Shown here: in pieces, positions 36,901 through 50,315 of the stretch
How positions within the stretch are numbered: the stretch's first letter is position 1
Layout: the number at the start of each line of letters is the position of its first letter
Origin: Theocolax elegans
Lineage: Eukaryota; Arthropoda; Insecta; Hymenoptera; Cerocephalidae
Direction of reading: 5' to 3'
Assembly: GCA_026168455.1 (NCBI GenBank)
Contig: CM047427.1
Span: 15,529,505-15,593,504, forward strand
Length of the DNA stretch: 64,000 nt
The notes under the pieces: model-generated
What the model saw: the letters and a program-made list of their open reading frames with translations, nothing else
Told to the model about the DNA's origin: nothing
Databases searched by the model: none
Made by a program: the position numbers and the translations under genes

Positions 36901-39900
36901 TAATAATAATAATGAATAATAATAATAATAATAATAAAATTGACAGGTACACCGTGTTATTACAAAAATGACGCATTATTCGAAACGACGAATATACCGC
37001 TTTAGGGAGTTGGCCAGATATATTATACATATACGTATATATATATGTATGCAATTATTAATGATAGAACGCGGTAGAGAGAAAGGTATAGAGAAAGAAA
37101 GATAACTTTGACAACGCCTCCACTAATTTACCCACAGACAATCCAATCCAATCGTTTTTTTTTGCTTTAGAGACAATGACAGTAAAGTTTTAAGGTTACA
37201 CGTTTGCATAATTTCATTGTGCTACGGCGCCGGTTGCACTGGCGCTCTGCCGCATGTATACTTATACTGAACAAATCACTCGACGATGTAATCAGTCGTC
37301 AATTACCGTCGTCGTCGTCAAAAAACAAAAAGAGAATATAGGAAAAAAAATTTATAATTAAAGAATAAAGAAAACTGAAAGAACGAAAAGAGAAACGCAC
37401 AGAGACTTTGATCGTTTCAATTGAACCAACAGGTTAAACTAGAGTGATTGTAGTTTTCTTTTTTTATATATATAGCAATGTATATATATAAAGATATATA
37501 TATGCATGAATTAAAAGGGCCTGCTGTTCTAGCACTGGAAAGTGGTACCTCCGGTGGGATCCGCGGATCGCTCTTTCTTCCTCTTCTTCTTCTTGCTGCC
37601 GTATCCGTAGTTATCCCTGGCACTCCAGCCGGGATATCGTTGCTGGTGCAGTTGGCGTTCGTGCCTGGCCGCTTCGTAATACCGTTGCTGCTCCTCTCGA
37701 CTTAGTGAATGCCACTGCGTATACATATCCCCAAAAGCGTTCAATTTTTGCCACTTACATGTACGTCTCTTTTCTTTATTTATTTATTTTTTTTTACTTT
37801 CTTTTTTCTTAATTACGTTCTAGACAATAATCAACTGCTATTCCGTAATTATATGTTCGACTGTAGTCGAGATGCATTCCCTCCCTCCCCACTTTTCCAT
37901 CCCACCCAATCTTGTCCCATCTTATCGATAATATTCCTTAGATCCCACCTACAATGCTCTATTAGTGCTAAAATACTGACTGACTTTGTGTTAGTTGTAT
38001 AAAAAACAACTTTCTTAATTTTTTTTTCTAAAAAAAAAGCGTTAAATCACATGCGTTTTTTTTTCTTACGAATTTTTACGTTTTTTTTAAAGCTTTTATG
38101 CTCAAATATCAACTTTTTTTAGAGGTATTTTTATTGAAAACATTAATTAATTACAAATTTTTTAAAAATTTATAATAAAAGTTGATTTTTAAGCAGATTT
38201 ACACTACATTTATGCCAAGGTTATATTTACAAATTTTACATGATTCTACACATCCACAATGAAGGATTAAGTTGTTGTTATTATTATTATAACCTTTGCC
38301 ATAAAATCAGTCTTTGGACAGGTGTCAACGAGCATTGATAAACTTACCCTTCTTCCTAAAATTTGGTTTATCGCAGCACTCTCTTTTAAGGTACATTCTG
38401 CCACTACCTTCGCCCTCATCTCCTTCATATACAGCATAAATGCATTTAAAGGCTTTTTTATGTGAGGTTTCTTTTTATCTGAAAGGAGAAAAATAAATTT
38501 AGAGGTTAGTTTCCACATTTAAGGTTTTTATAATTCTAATTGAAATATTTAATTTTCACATACTTGCTTAAAATTTAATATATACATATTACAATTAGAT
38601 TTTACAAATAGGCATGTTTAAAAGTACCTTGAATTAAAATGTTTTAAGCTAAACTCTTGTTCGCTTAGATTAGAAATGTAAACAAAGAAGAGGTTAGGAT
38701 TTTCTAATCACTCACAAGTTTTACCTTGTTTAGTAGAATTTTTGAGTTAAAAATACATTGCTTTTATACAATAAGAAATAAGTAAGATGCAAATGATCAC
38801 CTTGATTATTTTGTTGTCCGGTATCTTGGTTTTTTGTGTTATCAGCAGGTAACGACGTTGAATTTTTTTGTTCTATCGTAGACCTGCAACAGAAAAATAT
38901 ATTTATAAGTAAAGTAAATATAATAAAAATGTGTACACTCAATCACTAATTAATACCGTTTGTAAAAGTTTTGCTTGGTATCATGATTTGTAGGTTCAGG
39001 TTTGGCAGAGGGCAAGGGATACGACAACAAGGAGTTGGGAGAATTGCATATCTGTTCGTTAACATTGGTGATAGATCCATCGTAGTAAGGTTGAGGTACT
39101 CCAACTGGGTTCCGAAGAAAATTTGGTGGCACCGACCAGCTAAGCTGCTGCCACATTCGATGCCTGGCTTCAACCATAGCCAACAGTTGAATAAAATTTT
39201 GCTGAACATTGTACGGACTAGGTGATACGCTTCTCAGGGCCGAAGCGTTCGACATTTGGACGAGGCTGCTCATATAGAGAGCCGTGAGAAACTTTTGATC
39301 GGCAGCAGGTACCCCCCCAGACTCGGGGGACTTGACGGCATCCTGTAAAATAGTCATGTCGTCTTCAATTTTGGATTCAATCTTGTCCTCCTCGGGTTTA
39401 TCCGGTAAATTGTCGAGAACTTGTAACTTGTCGTTATCCTGGAGCTCGTTGTCGGTGGCGTCCTTCTTTATGACCAGATTCAATGGTTCGAGGGATTCGG
39501 GCTCCATCGCCACGGAGGGTTGTTCAGCTTCGTCATTCACACGTCAACCAGTAAAGTCGAGTTACGGTAGAGATGATGGTGTTCACCTCCGCGAATCACA
39601 GAGTGCAAAGTCGTAGAGTCGAGCGAGGTAAACAAGTACGTTACAAGAGTATAAACACACTCGGTCCATGGGTGTAGCTTAGAGGTATGGAATTGGCATC
39701 GACGAGATCGGAAGAAACGCGATAGGCGGCGGACGTTGGGCGAGCGGCTCGGTCATCGGTCATCCCGAGCCCTGGGAGACGGGGCGAGCGGGGCCAGCGG
39801 CGCGAGCCACCTAGCACCACGCGGAACTCCCTGCGATCAGCGAGACGATGTTCAGCTTCGAGAGGTCAGCTAGATGAGTCGGTTAACCAGTCGGGCTGGG

Positions 39901-42900
39901 ATCGCCGGACTCGTCCGCGCGCGCCATGGTCGGAGAGCGATGTTTCGATTGATTATCCGCGGTAGTGGCGGTGGGCGGCGGGTGCCTTTGGCCCATCATT
40001 GCGATTCATGGCACTCCCTCCTCTCTCCTCTCGTGACTCGCTCCCTCTTTCAGCCTCTCGGTCTCTCTCCCTCTCTCTCTCGGGCTCTCGGGATACTCTC
40101 CTGGGCTCCGCGGCGCCTCTCGCTCCCTCCTCGCTTATGACGGCGTCTTCCTCGGTCTCTGTCTGGCTATGACTGCGTCTGCTTACCCCCACCGAGGCCC
40201 GGTACATAATTCGCCCGGGGGGGTGAAAATCCCATTTTTTTTGGCGGGCTTCGCCGCGGCGCTGGCGTCGCGATTCGCGAGGACGCCGCGCGATATGTCA
40301 ACCCGCGAGTATCCCTCTCTACCCTTTACTCCACTTTACTCTCCTTCTTCTTGGCTTCCCTGTTTTCTTCTCTGCCCACTCGAGCTCTTTCACATCGAAG
40401 GGCCTCTGCTCTAGGGCAGGAGGGGGTGGGTCGTTCGTTAGAGTCGACTAATCTCCGAGTCTACCCTCGACGAGATCGAGAGGAGACGCGTCTCGATGCA
40501 AATCAGAGATCGTTTAACAGGGTAATGATCAATACGCTTAAAGACAGAGACGGGGGAAGAGAGAGAGAGAGTGAGTGAGGGAGTGAGAGAAAACTCGGAT
40601 CTCATCAGCGCAGACGCTCCGTGTTGGTTGGTACACTCGGTTTCTCCGTGTGTGTGTCTGCGCGGTCGTGCCATTCGATCAGAGTTATGCGGCCGTTGAT
40701 GCGCCGCTACGAAGAGATCCAACTCTCCCTCTCTTCTCGAGCTTTCTCCGTTTGTTCCTCTGTTTCTCTTTATCTCCGAGCGAGTTTACCCTACTATTGC
40801 GCGTAGGTGCTACCCTCCCGCGGGTTTTCCCGTCGCTTTCTTTCGCATTCCTATCGTATCTCTTGATCGTTCCATCGATTTATCCCCCGACCTTCGGGAT
40901 GCAGAGCTCGCTTTTATCGGTCACGGAGGCACCCTTCCAAGAGGGGTGGATGATACGTCGAGGGGTGACTCGCTGCTCGCTCACTCACTGTTTTCTTCCG
41001 TTCTTCATCGTTGCTCCTTTATCGACCGATGGTCCTTTCATCCTCGAATCCTTCAGATACTTTTTTCCACTTCCGTGGCGCTTTTCCACCATCCATTCTA
41101 GCTTCTGGTTTTGGGAATTGTCGAAGGATGGGATTTTCGGGAATTTCATTTTAAACCTACTGGCGTGTTTTATCCTTTTCAACTTTATTTTCTAACGTGT
41201 GTACTTTATTGTATGAATTCAAGTTGAGCCACGACCGAAACGTAATATTGATTATTTTGTTAATCTAATTATAAAACATCTATCTCTATCACGTGATATC
41301 GGCAATATTCCGAAGACCTATCGTTAAATAAACATTGACAAACAATTGTATTCAAATAGTTAGGCCCTCAGCCTCGGATGAATTTTAACGCGAAAGAAAA
41401 AAACACCCGGTTTGTCGATAATGAAGATACGTGAAATCTACTTTCAAGTGATAATAATTATAAAAGTGAAATAAGTGGAAAAAAAAGATGGATAATGTAT
41501 TTCTCGAAGGTTGAAAGGATAAAACAACGCGCGATTTCAATTTGAGTGTAATGTACAAATGAAGGATACGAGAAAAAAAAGGAGATACGTAAATAAGAGG
41601 GAAAAAGATGAGATAAAAGTACGACGAGAGGGAACGAGGGTAAAAGATAAAAAAAAAAAAATAAGGACAAGTGGCACCTTGCCGAAGGATGAAGGATGAT
41701 GAGGGATAATTCGAGGAGTCGTCGTCATCATCATCATCATCATCATCATCATCTTGATCTTAGTTTCTCTCTCACCTGTGATTGTGATCCAAGGTAGAAT
41801 GATCCGCCTTTGGGGCGGAGGAGACGAGAGCGTGCGACGCGAGCGCGTGCGCGTGCGGACTCAGTCCTGGATGTGGGGGCATAAGCCCCGTCGGCGAAAA
41901 CCGGTAGAGATCACTGAAAACAACATTTTACAATCAATATTCGCTATTCCCTTTTTATCTCTTAGACGGAGAGTCCGTTTAACTCTAGACAGTTAGATTG
42001 AATTTTAAGACTTTCAAAATAAACATATGCCGAGCAGTAACTTATCGATACGGTTGTCTATCCTTTTAAGTGTATCAATCATTTTTGCATTTGAATACAT
42101 ACTTTTTAAAATATCGTTATTTCAATTCATATTTTTTTAAGTCATTATCTCTTTTTCTTTGTTGAAAAAAAATCTTGGTATATATTATCAATTTACAGTA
42201 AAAAATTTACATTTTTTCTTTATATAACTGATAAATACATTGAACTTTGTAACTTTCAATAATTCGGTTTAGTAATATTTGCAATATTATTTTTAAATCG
42301 TACAATCGTTAATTAAATAATAATAATAATAAATTTTATAGTGACTTTTCGTCGATATTAAATTTTAGATATAATATATACTTTTATTTCAAAATAATTA
42401 TAATAAAACTTTTTATGTAATTAATTGTTTTGGCGCGTTAATAGTTAACCGCGAGTAATAAGTACGTGTAAATGAATTTTGAATAAATGGATAATTTTAA
42501 TAACATGAATATTTATGTTAAATTTTGTTGTACCAGAGTTTATAAATGTATATTTTATTATTATACATCGTATACACATCGTGATATCAGCATGGTTTAT
42601 GTATATGTAAACGAACCCTGTCATATTTATGCGCGACACTCGTTTATTATTTAGATTAGTAAATTAACACGCAACTATACGTTTTCTAATTTACTTTAAC
42701 TTGTTCGCAGACGTAGATAATTCATTTCTTGTTAATTATAAATAATTAAACTAGAATATAAACAAGTTGGCATAAAATAAATCAATTTTAAAAGTAATTT
42801 GTTAGGATACTTTGATGTTTAATAAAGTAAGGTATTGATGCATAATATTAAGTGTTGATTTTAATGAAAAGAGAATAATGAGTTGTCGAAAAGAAGGTAT

Positions 42901-45900
42901 ATAGTCGTAAAGTATAATTATGTAAGTATACAAACCTGGGTAAACTCGAACTAGTGATGGGTAAACTCGTGGGGTAGGGACTTCGGAATCCAGCGCTCGC
43001 CGGGGAGATCGGGTACATGCTCGGCGTGTGCCTGCAAGTGAAAATTACTCGATTAACGATGAAGAATAGCTCGAAATAGAGATTTTCGCTAGGTATAACG
43101 ATTCGTGTACAGATCGATGCTCGTGGGTGCCCAGTACGACCGAATAAAAAAAATATTACTAAATAAAGGAGAACCGTCGAAGAAGGATAGGCTAGTTTAC
43201 GTGTATATACTGTATATAGCATCGGTGTAATTGAGGAAAGAGGGACTAATCACCCGTGAAAAATCTCAATTCGGGGTGGTTCGGGCAGAAAGCAAATAAC
43301 AAGTATATATACCAGAGATAGAGAAGATGGGGCCTCTAAGTGACTTCGCTCGAGTGACTGTACACGGTCTAATAGACCGGAACTGAGAGGATGACCACCG
43401 GTGGCTGCCCGATCGCCTCCTTTTTTTTCTATATCTCTCCCTCTCCCTCTCTCTTTTACTTTAGCCTTTTTTTCTCCTTCTTCTTCTCCGCCGAACCACC
43501 CCTCCCCACCTCCCCCCCCCCCCGCGAGTTCGTTCAATTTTCGCGATTTCACCAAAAGAGTATTGTTTATTCTTGTTACTTACCAGGAAGCGGCGACTTG
43601 CGTCATTTCCGGGCTGAGCATCGGATACGGGTATTGACCCGTGGAGAACGGGTACATCGGCGCCCTCGTCAAACCTATTTTACAAACAAAATACACATTA
43701 GTTTTCGTTGTTACATCTTATGATTATCGACCGGCATCAACGCGTTTATTAATATTTAGCTACGCTTCTTTTTTTTCCTCTCCCACACTTATGACAATGT
43801 ACCCTTTTAATATGCCCAATCGTATAATTGATAAATCTTTCTTATATGCTGGTCAACTCTTGACTTTCTAAAGGGAGAGATTTATTTTGATCGATGGGGG
43901 ATACATTAGTTTTCGTTCCATTAACACGCTACTCTACAGTCAAATAATGTCGTGCATAAACATACGATTACGCTTTACAAGTTTTATTTCATTATTTCGT
44001 CTTTAAATAAGTAAAAATTTCTTTTTCTATATATATTACGATTCATTTATTTTACTCGCTTAGTCAAGTATTCAAAGAAAATTAATTATTTTATTCTAAC
44101 AATTATACGTGTCTTTTTATCTTAAACTTCAAATGAATTCTATAATAAATCGATAATTCAATTTATCTTGTCGTACGTGTGTGTATACATAGTCATAAAC
44201 ACTTTCACTTGTGCCAATAACTTTTTATTTTTATTTTTCGAGAAGCTCGGATATAAAAAAAACTAGTTAAAAATACACTGGAAACTTTATATATATACAA
44301 TGTTTAATGAACTACGATATTTTCCTATCTTCTTTTTTGTCGTAGTAGGTTTAAAAAAATTTCATTTGGTATATTACGAACGTGTTCAAATATTGATTAT
44401 TAATAAACATATTTATACGAATATTCAAATAAAATATTTTTTTATTTTATTTCTTTCACGTTCTCTTACAAATATTAAGCAACAAATTAATCGTTATTCT
44501 TTAAGAAAATATTTAAACTTTGATTACATTAAATCGTTGAAGAAAAATAAGTAATTAAATATATACATTTTTTTCTCTAAATTATAACATTCAGTATAAT
44601 ATTTAATTAAGATTTAATTTTTGTTCGTATTCGTTCAAGCGCATATTAAATTTTTAGAATCGAATTATTTCATAATAATGTATTCGATACATATGAATAA
44701 ACACGAAGTATTAAAGATGATTGTTATGAAATTAATTAAAATTCAAATGCGTAATAAATAACGTTTCATTTTTAACGTTATAATTTCACAGTTTATTTAT
44801 TCCGTTAAGTTATCATAATTATATGCATATATATATATTCCGCAAATTCAATCTACTTCACGATAATTTATAACGAAAACTCTAACGAAACAATAAAATC
44901 TAGTGAAGTATATACGATAAGTGCATAAGGTTACGTGAAAAAAGATAGAGTGTGACAAGTGGGAGATAACTAAACGAACGTATCGAGTGTATATAGTTTC
45001 GATTACTTGGAAAAGAAGATATTTTTATAAGGTTTCGACGACAGCAAGGACAAGTTGGAAGGACGGTAGAGGGGTACAACGTACGAGAACCCCCGGGAAA
45101 CTCGGATATCTGTTTGCATACGAGCTCGTAAGAAAAATATCCGAGAGCGCGCGCAATGCCATTGGTCCAGTTGGGGAGTCGTATCTCAGGACCGGACGAG
45201 GGAGAGACGCGTATACCCTATATATACATCAGTGTATTCAGCATGAACGGCATTTAACCAAGATCAAAGAAGTTGAACCAGCCCGACAATCCCAGAGATA
45301 TCTACGAATACTGGGAGCTGTGGGGAGGATGATGCGTACTGTATATTTGGATATTACGAAATAGGCGTACCGCGCGTGTACGAGTGTACGTGTGCATGTG
45401 TGAATAGGAGAGACACAACGATCGATTTGGTTAGCACAAACAACCTAGGGAAATTGATCGGCACACCAACCACACAACTCGCGGACCTGCAGCGACCGCA
45501 TTTAATGTCCCGTTATAATATTAGAATCGCGTGTTTGCTCTCGGTCAACTCGCGCGCGAAAACAGGTGTCACTCTTCTCCCTCTCCCTCCCTCTCCCACC
45601 CTCTCTCTCTCTCTCTCTCTCTGTGCACTGCGTGCGCGTGGCTCCGGTCTTTCTTTGTCGAGTATCAAATGCGTAAGCGCGACCGCGTATATAACCGAGA
45701 GAACCTATGTGATTACACGGATTTAGGCTTGTCATCTTCATCTCTATTGCGCGTATTCACCTCACTATTTTTCATTACAAAGAGATTTAATAGTATACTC
45801 TTTTTTACACTCAAAGACGTATTTTAAATCCGATAAATAATTCATTCCGGTTAGAATATTTCTGGAATGTAGATATTTATAATATAAATGTTATTTAACT

Positions 45901-48900
45901 TAATATTACTAATTTGAATACTCAGATCAAAATAAAAAGGTATAACCATGTCATCTCTCAACTCGTTTGAATAACGAGCCCTTGAATGATAACGAGAAGA
46001 AGAGATAATTACCAAAATAAACAAAATATTCAATCCCGTAGGGAAAGTTCGTTAATGACGTAACACCTATTTTCAAACTATATTCAATAATAACCACCGT
46101 CGACCGATAGCAAAATATTCATTGGTTAATTATAATGTAATTTAGTAAAGGAGTAAAAAAAGAGGAAGAAAGCAACGTACGCGCGCGTGCTTTTGAGAAA
46201 GCACGAGCACTTGGAGTAAGTACGTGTCCATTAACTCTGGTTGCACACTAACGAGGAAATGAAACAGTAGGACCGCACATCGGCCAGTTTTCCGGGGGTG
46301 CCTAAGCGATAAACGCCATTGGTCTTCTCTCTCTCTCTCTCTCTCTCTCTCTTCGCGCACACGCCTTTGGCAATGAAAATAATTGGCGTCGTAAGGGGAC
46401 GCGTGGCGAAACTTGATCAAGCCAATATAACAACCCGCGGTTTTACGTAATCCCGCAGTGTTGAGAGAAAGAGAGAGTGAGAGAGTGAGTGAGAGCCAGC
46501 CGATTTTGACCGCGCCCGACCGAGCGTGGCTTCTCGCGATCGGGCCACTTGTCGACCGCACTCGCATAATCAACTCAAGTATATATATAACTTTCGGTAC
46601 TACCCTCACATAGACGAGATTTAACGAGGGACTTGTCGCTGAACCCACCCAGTCCCTGATGATACTTTGGCTACTTTATTCTACGATTATTATCTTTTCT
46701 TTGTTGTTCTCCTTCTTATTACTCGTTCTACCAGTATCTTTAATATACCTTTTACATTCAGATATTTTTAAGCTGCTTTTAAAAGGGGATTACGCGCGGT
46801 TTTCAAAAATCAATAAATAAAAACGAACTATTTTATTCTGCAATTTAAAAAAATGTTTTATAACGAATAAATTAGAATTATATATATATACATAGATTTA
46901 TATGTATAACGTATTTAAACATGTCTAATATATGTACACTTTGGTAAACGTATTGATAAGAAATGTAGAAGAAACTTTGAAATGCAATGCACGAATAATA
47001 CATTGTTTTTTGGTAATTTGGTTTCGCATAAAACTATATATTTAATTATTAAAATTGCCATATCTAATTAACGGTTTTAAATTTTGAAATATTAAATAAG
47101 TAATGTTTGATAAAAACAAAAATTACATCTTCCGCGTACAAATTGACCATTTTTTGAAATAATTTTACCCAATTTAGATGTTACCGGAATAAACTATATA
47201 AGAAGGGAGACACGAAGAAAAAAGAAATCGGTTCAAAATTGTATAATAAAAACTGTGAAAATAATTGATTAAACATCAGCTAAGTATGTAAAGCAGAATT
47301 GGTGTGTATATACATATACAGGGAGAAAGACGGAGGCGTTCATATCCATTAAAGTTATAAGGATACTTAAGAAATTGATTGGCATAAATTTGGATACACT
47401 GGAACCAATGTAAAACGAATGGTTAACCCATAATAACAGGGAGACGAGGATCGCGGCAAGTTTATAATATGTGTGTGTGTGTGTCGGTGTGTATATATAT
47501 AACCAGCAAGATATCCAGCTCGAAGGATGCAATTTAAAAGTAAAGTGTCGTACATTGTGAGGGCTCATAAAGGTAATAAGGTGGACCGGAGGTAGAACGG
47601 GTGTAACAAGGAAGACGGTATCGCGTCGACGAGTTTAAAAAGCGCGAAGCCATATGAGCCGGGCGGGGGCTTTCTCTCTCTCTCTCTCTCTCTCTTTCTT
47701 TCGTGGGAGGGAAGAAAATATAGGTGGGAGTAAAAAGTTTGGCCAGTGACGGCGTGAATCGATTTCTGCCTCGAGAGAGGGAAAAAGAGAAACAACGGAG
47801 AGAGAGAGAGGGAGCAGAGAGAGAGGAGGAGAGAAGAGGAGAGGAGAGGAGAAGAGAGGAGCGGCGAAGAGAAGAGAAGAGAAGAGAAGGTATACGTGTA
47901 TAGGAGGAGGAAGGGGTCTCCCGGTAATATCCTGGGCGAATCCGCAGGGTCTGTCATGTGTGCTTAATCACTTTCCAGTCGACTCGGCAGTCTGCAACCC
48001 CATTATCGGCGTCTCACCACCCGGAAAATTACTCTTTTATTCCCGAACAAGCAGAGAGAAAGAGAGAAAGAGAAAGGTTGCTACTGCTGCTGCTGGTGGT
48101 GCTGGTGGTGGTGCTGCTACTCCCGTCGGTTGGTTTTCGCTTGCTGCGCTCCCTCTCTCGAGTGTACCCTCCCCCTCCCTCCCACTGCTCCTCCTCGTGA
48201 GCTTCAGCCTCAGCTACGATGGAGGAGCGATGCCTGGCTTCGCTTTCCCTTATTTTCTTCACGTGCCTTTACGGGGAAACGATCGACGAGGAATAAGTAA
48301 GACGGGAAATGCGCATTGAGAAAGGGCTAATCGACCGAGTTCCCTTCGATATCGAACAACCCGAGCTGTACCTGGCTTATTCCGAGCGTCATCTATTCCT
48401 CGAGTGAGCCAACGTAACGAGACCTTTTCTTCTCCTGCCTCTTCACTCTTGACATTTCCCTACCCTTATCTTTGCCCTTTTTTCTCTTTTCTCTTTTTTT
48501 TAATAACCTTCCGGAATTCTTTTTTACATACGGTCTATTAAAATACAATGCACGATTCAAAGATAGTTACAACAAGTAATCCTGTATGCCGAGCAGTTTA
48601 AAAATGTTTATTATTTTTTCTGAGCACTCGGGACGGTTAATAAGACGATTGATTTTTTAACAAATATTCAAAATGAATAATTTTACATTTTTTACGTAAA
48701 TATAAACATTGAACACGCAGTATCATGGATAATTATAAAGATTGCTATATACCGTATAGATAAGTTTTTCATAAAAACGCAACTGTAAGAGTAAATAAAA
48801 TCAATAATTAATCTGAAAGCGTCATCGAATAAATTTGAAAGTCGTGAAAATAAGTGAAACAATAAATGGAAGGGCTAGAGATAATTGCGATTAGCGGAGG

Positions 48901-50269
48901 TATGGGCGCACGGTCTTTCGGTCGGGTGGTATGTATACACGTAGAGGTACGGGAAGTTGTGTAGGAACGAACGAGAGTGGATAGTACGCGGGGCGCGCGC
49001 GCGTTCAAGTACGAGCGTCGCGACTGCCTACGTGAGTCCCTGTAACCCTCGCGCCCAGTGCTTTCTTGCTTTCGCGACTACTCACCGAGGGCTCATTAAT
49101 CAACGAAGCCCCTTTCTCCATCCTCTGTATACATATACATCGCAACCTTTTTATATCCAACGCTTTTCTCTCTCTCTCTCTCTTTGCATATTCACAATTT
49201 TTTTGCCTTTCTTTTTCCACTTTCGACTTCTTCTCTTACACTTTTTTGTTCATCCGAAGATGTTGCTGCTTCTGCGAACGCGCGAGGAACCTTTGCTTCT
49301 TTGGGCTGTACGTATAGGTATGTACGTGTGCATGCGAGATGCGAGTGAATCAACAGTCAACGTATACGTATACTTTTCTGTTTTCCCTCTCTGCATCGAA
49401 ATGAAAAAGTACTTGGATAAAAAATTATTTCTCGAGAGAGCGTATTAATCAGAGCTTCCGCAAATTGTTCTCGAGATGTCGTTCACTTTTATAGTTTATT
49501 TTTATATTGATGTCTAATTTTTTAATGTACGATACTTTAAGTTTAAATTCCGAATAATACAGGAGAATCAATATTGTAATCGTCTTAGATGTACAATAAT
49601 TTGCTTTTACAAAGTTACAATGTCAATAGCACTATGAATCAATTAATATATTTAACAATTTATCGTGAAATTTATGAATTAATTAAAAAAGGAATAAGGT
49701 TGCTTTCGTCAAGTAAATTAACCTGAAGGTAATGAAAAATCGAGTTAAATTTTAGTGTTAAATATCTACATCGTAAAAATTACCCCTTTACGGTTGGGTA
49801 GTTAATTAGACAAAGTCAACAGCCGAGACAAAGGATGAGAAGTAACTCGAGGAATAGTGACATATAAAACTCTGAGGAAAATGAGAGAAGACCGATGTGA
49901 AATCGAGGCGGCTTATCAAGGACAAAGAAATGTAACCACCAGTTTTGTACAAATGTTATTATTTCCAATTATAGGCAGTCCACTAGATATTTTAGAGACC
50001 GAATTACGCATTCTAGTGTTACGTCGATTGGATGTATAATTTTGTGCCGATGAATATTTGACCGTGATGAGGATTGATAAATGTCGAGAAGCAAGATGAG
50101 GAAGAGAGCGACCGAGAGAGAGAAGAGTCTTCTTCGGTAAAGTAGAAGCTCGCGAAACTGGAAGCTCGAGATGAAACCCCCTTGACCTGGCTGGCGTGCC
50201 TCGCTGATTAGCCTAATGGTGAGTTCTCCTCTTATTCTTCTACTTGACGCCAATTCGCGAGAGTCGCTC

Positions 50270-50315
<46 letters not shown>

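Noticed and set aside
44987..45364. 125-codon plus-strand ORF in a pangolin intron
   Set aside because: Mixed composition and no stop, but no recognisable motif, splice context or promoter; likely chance.
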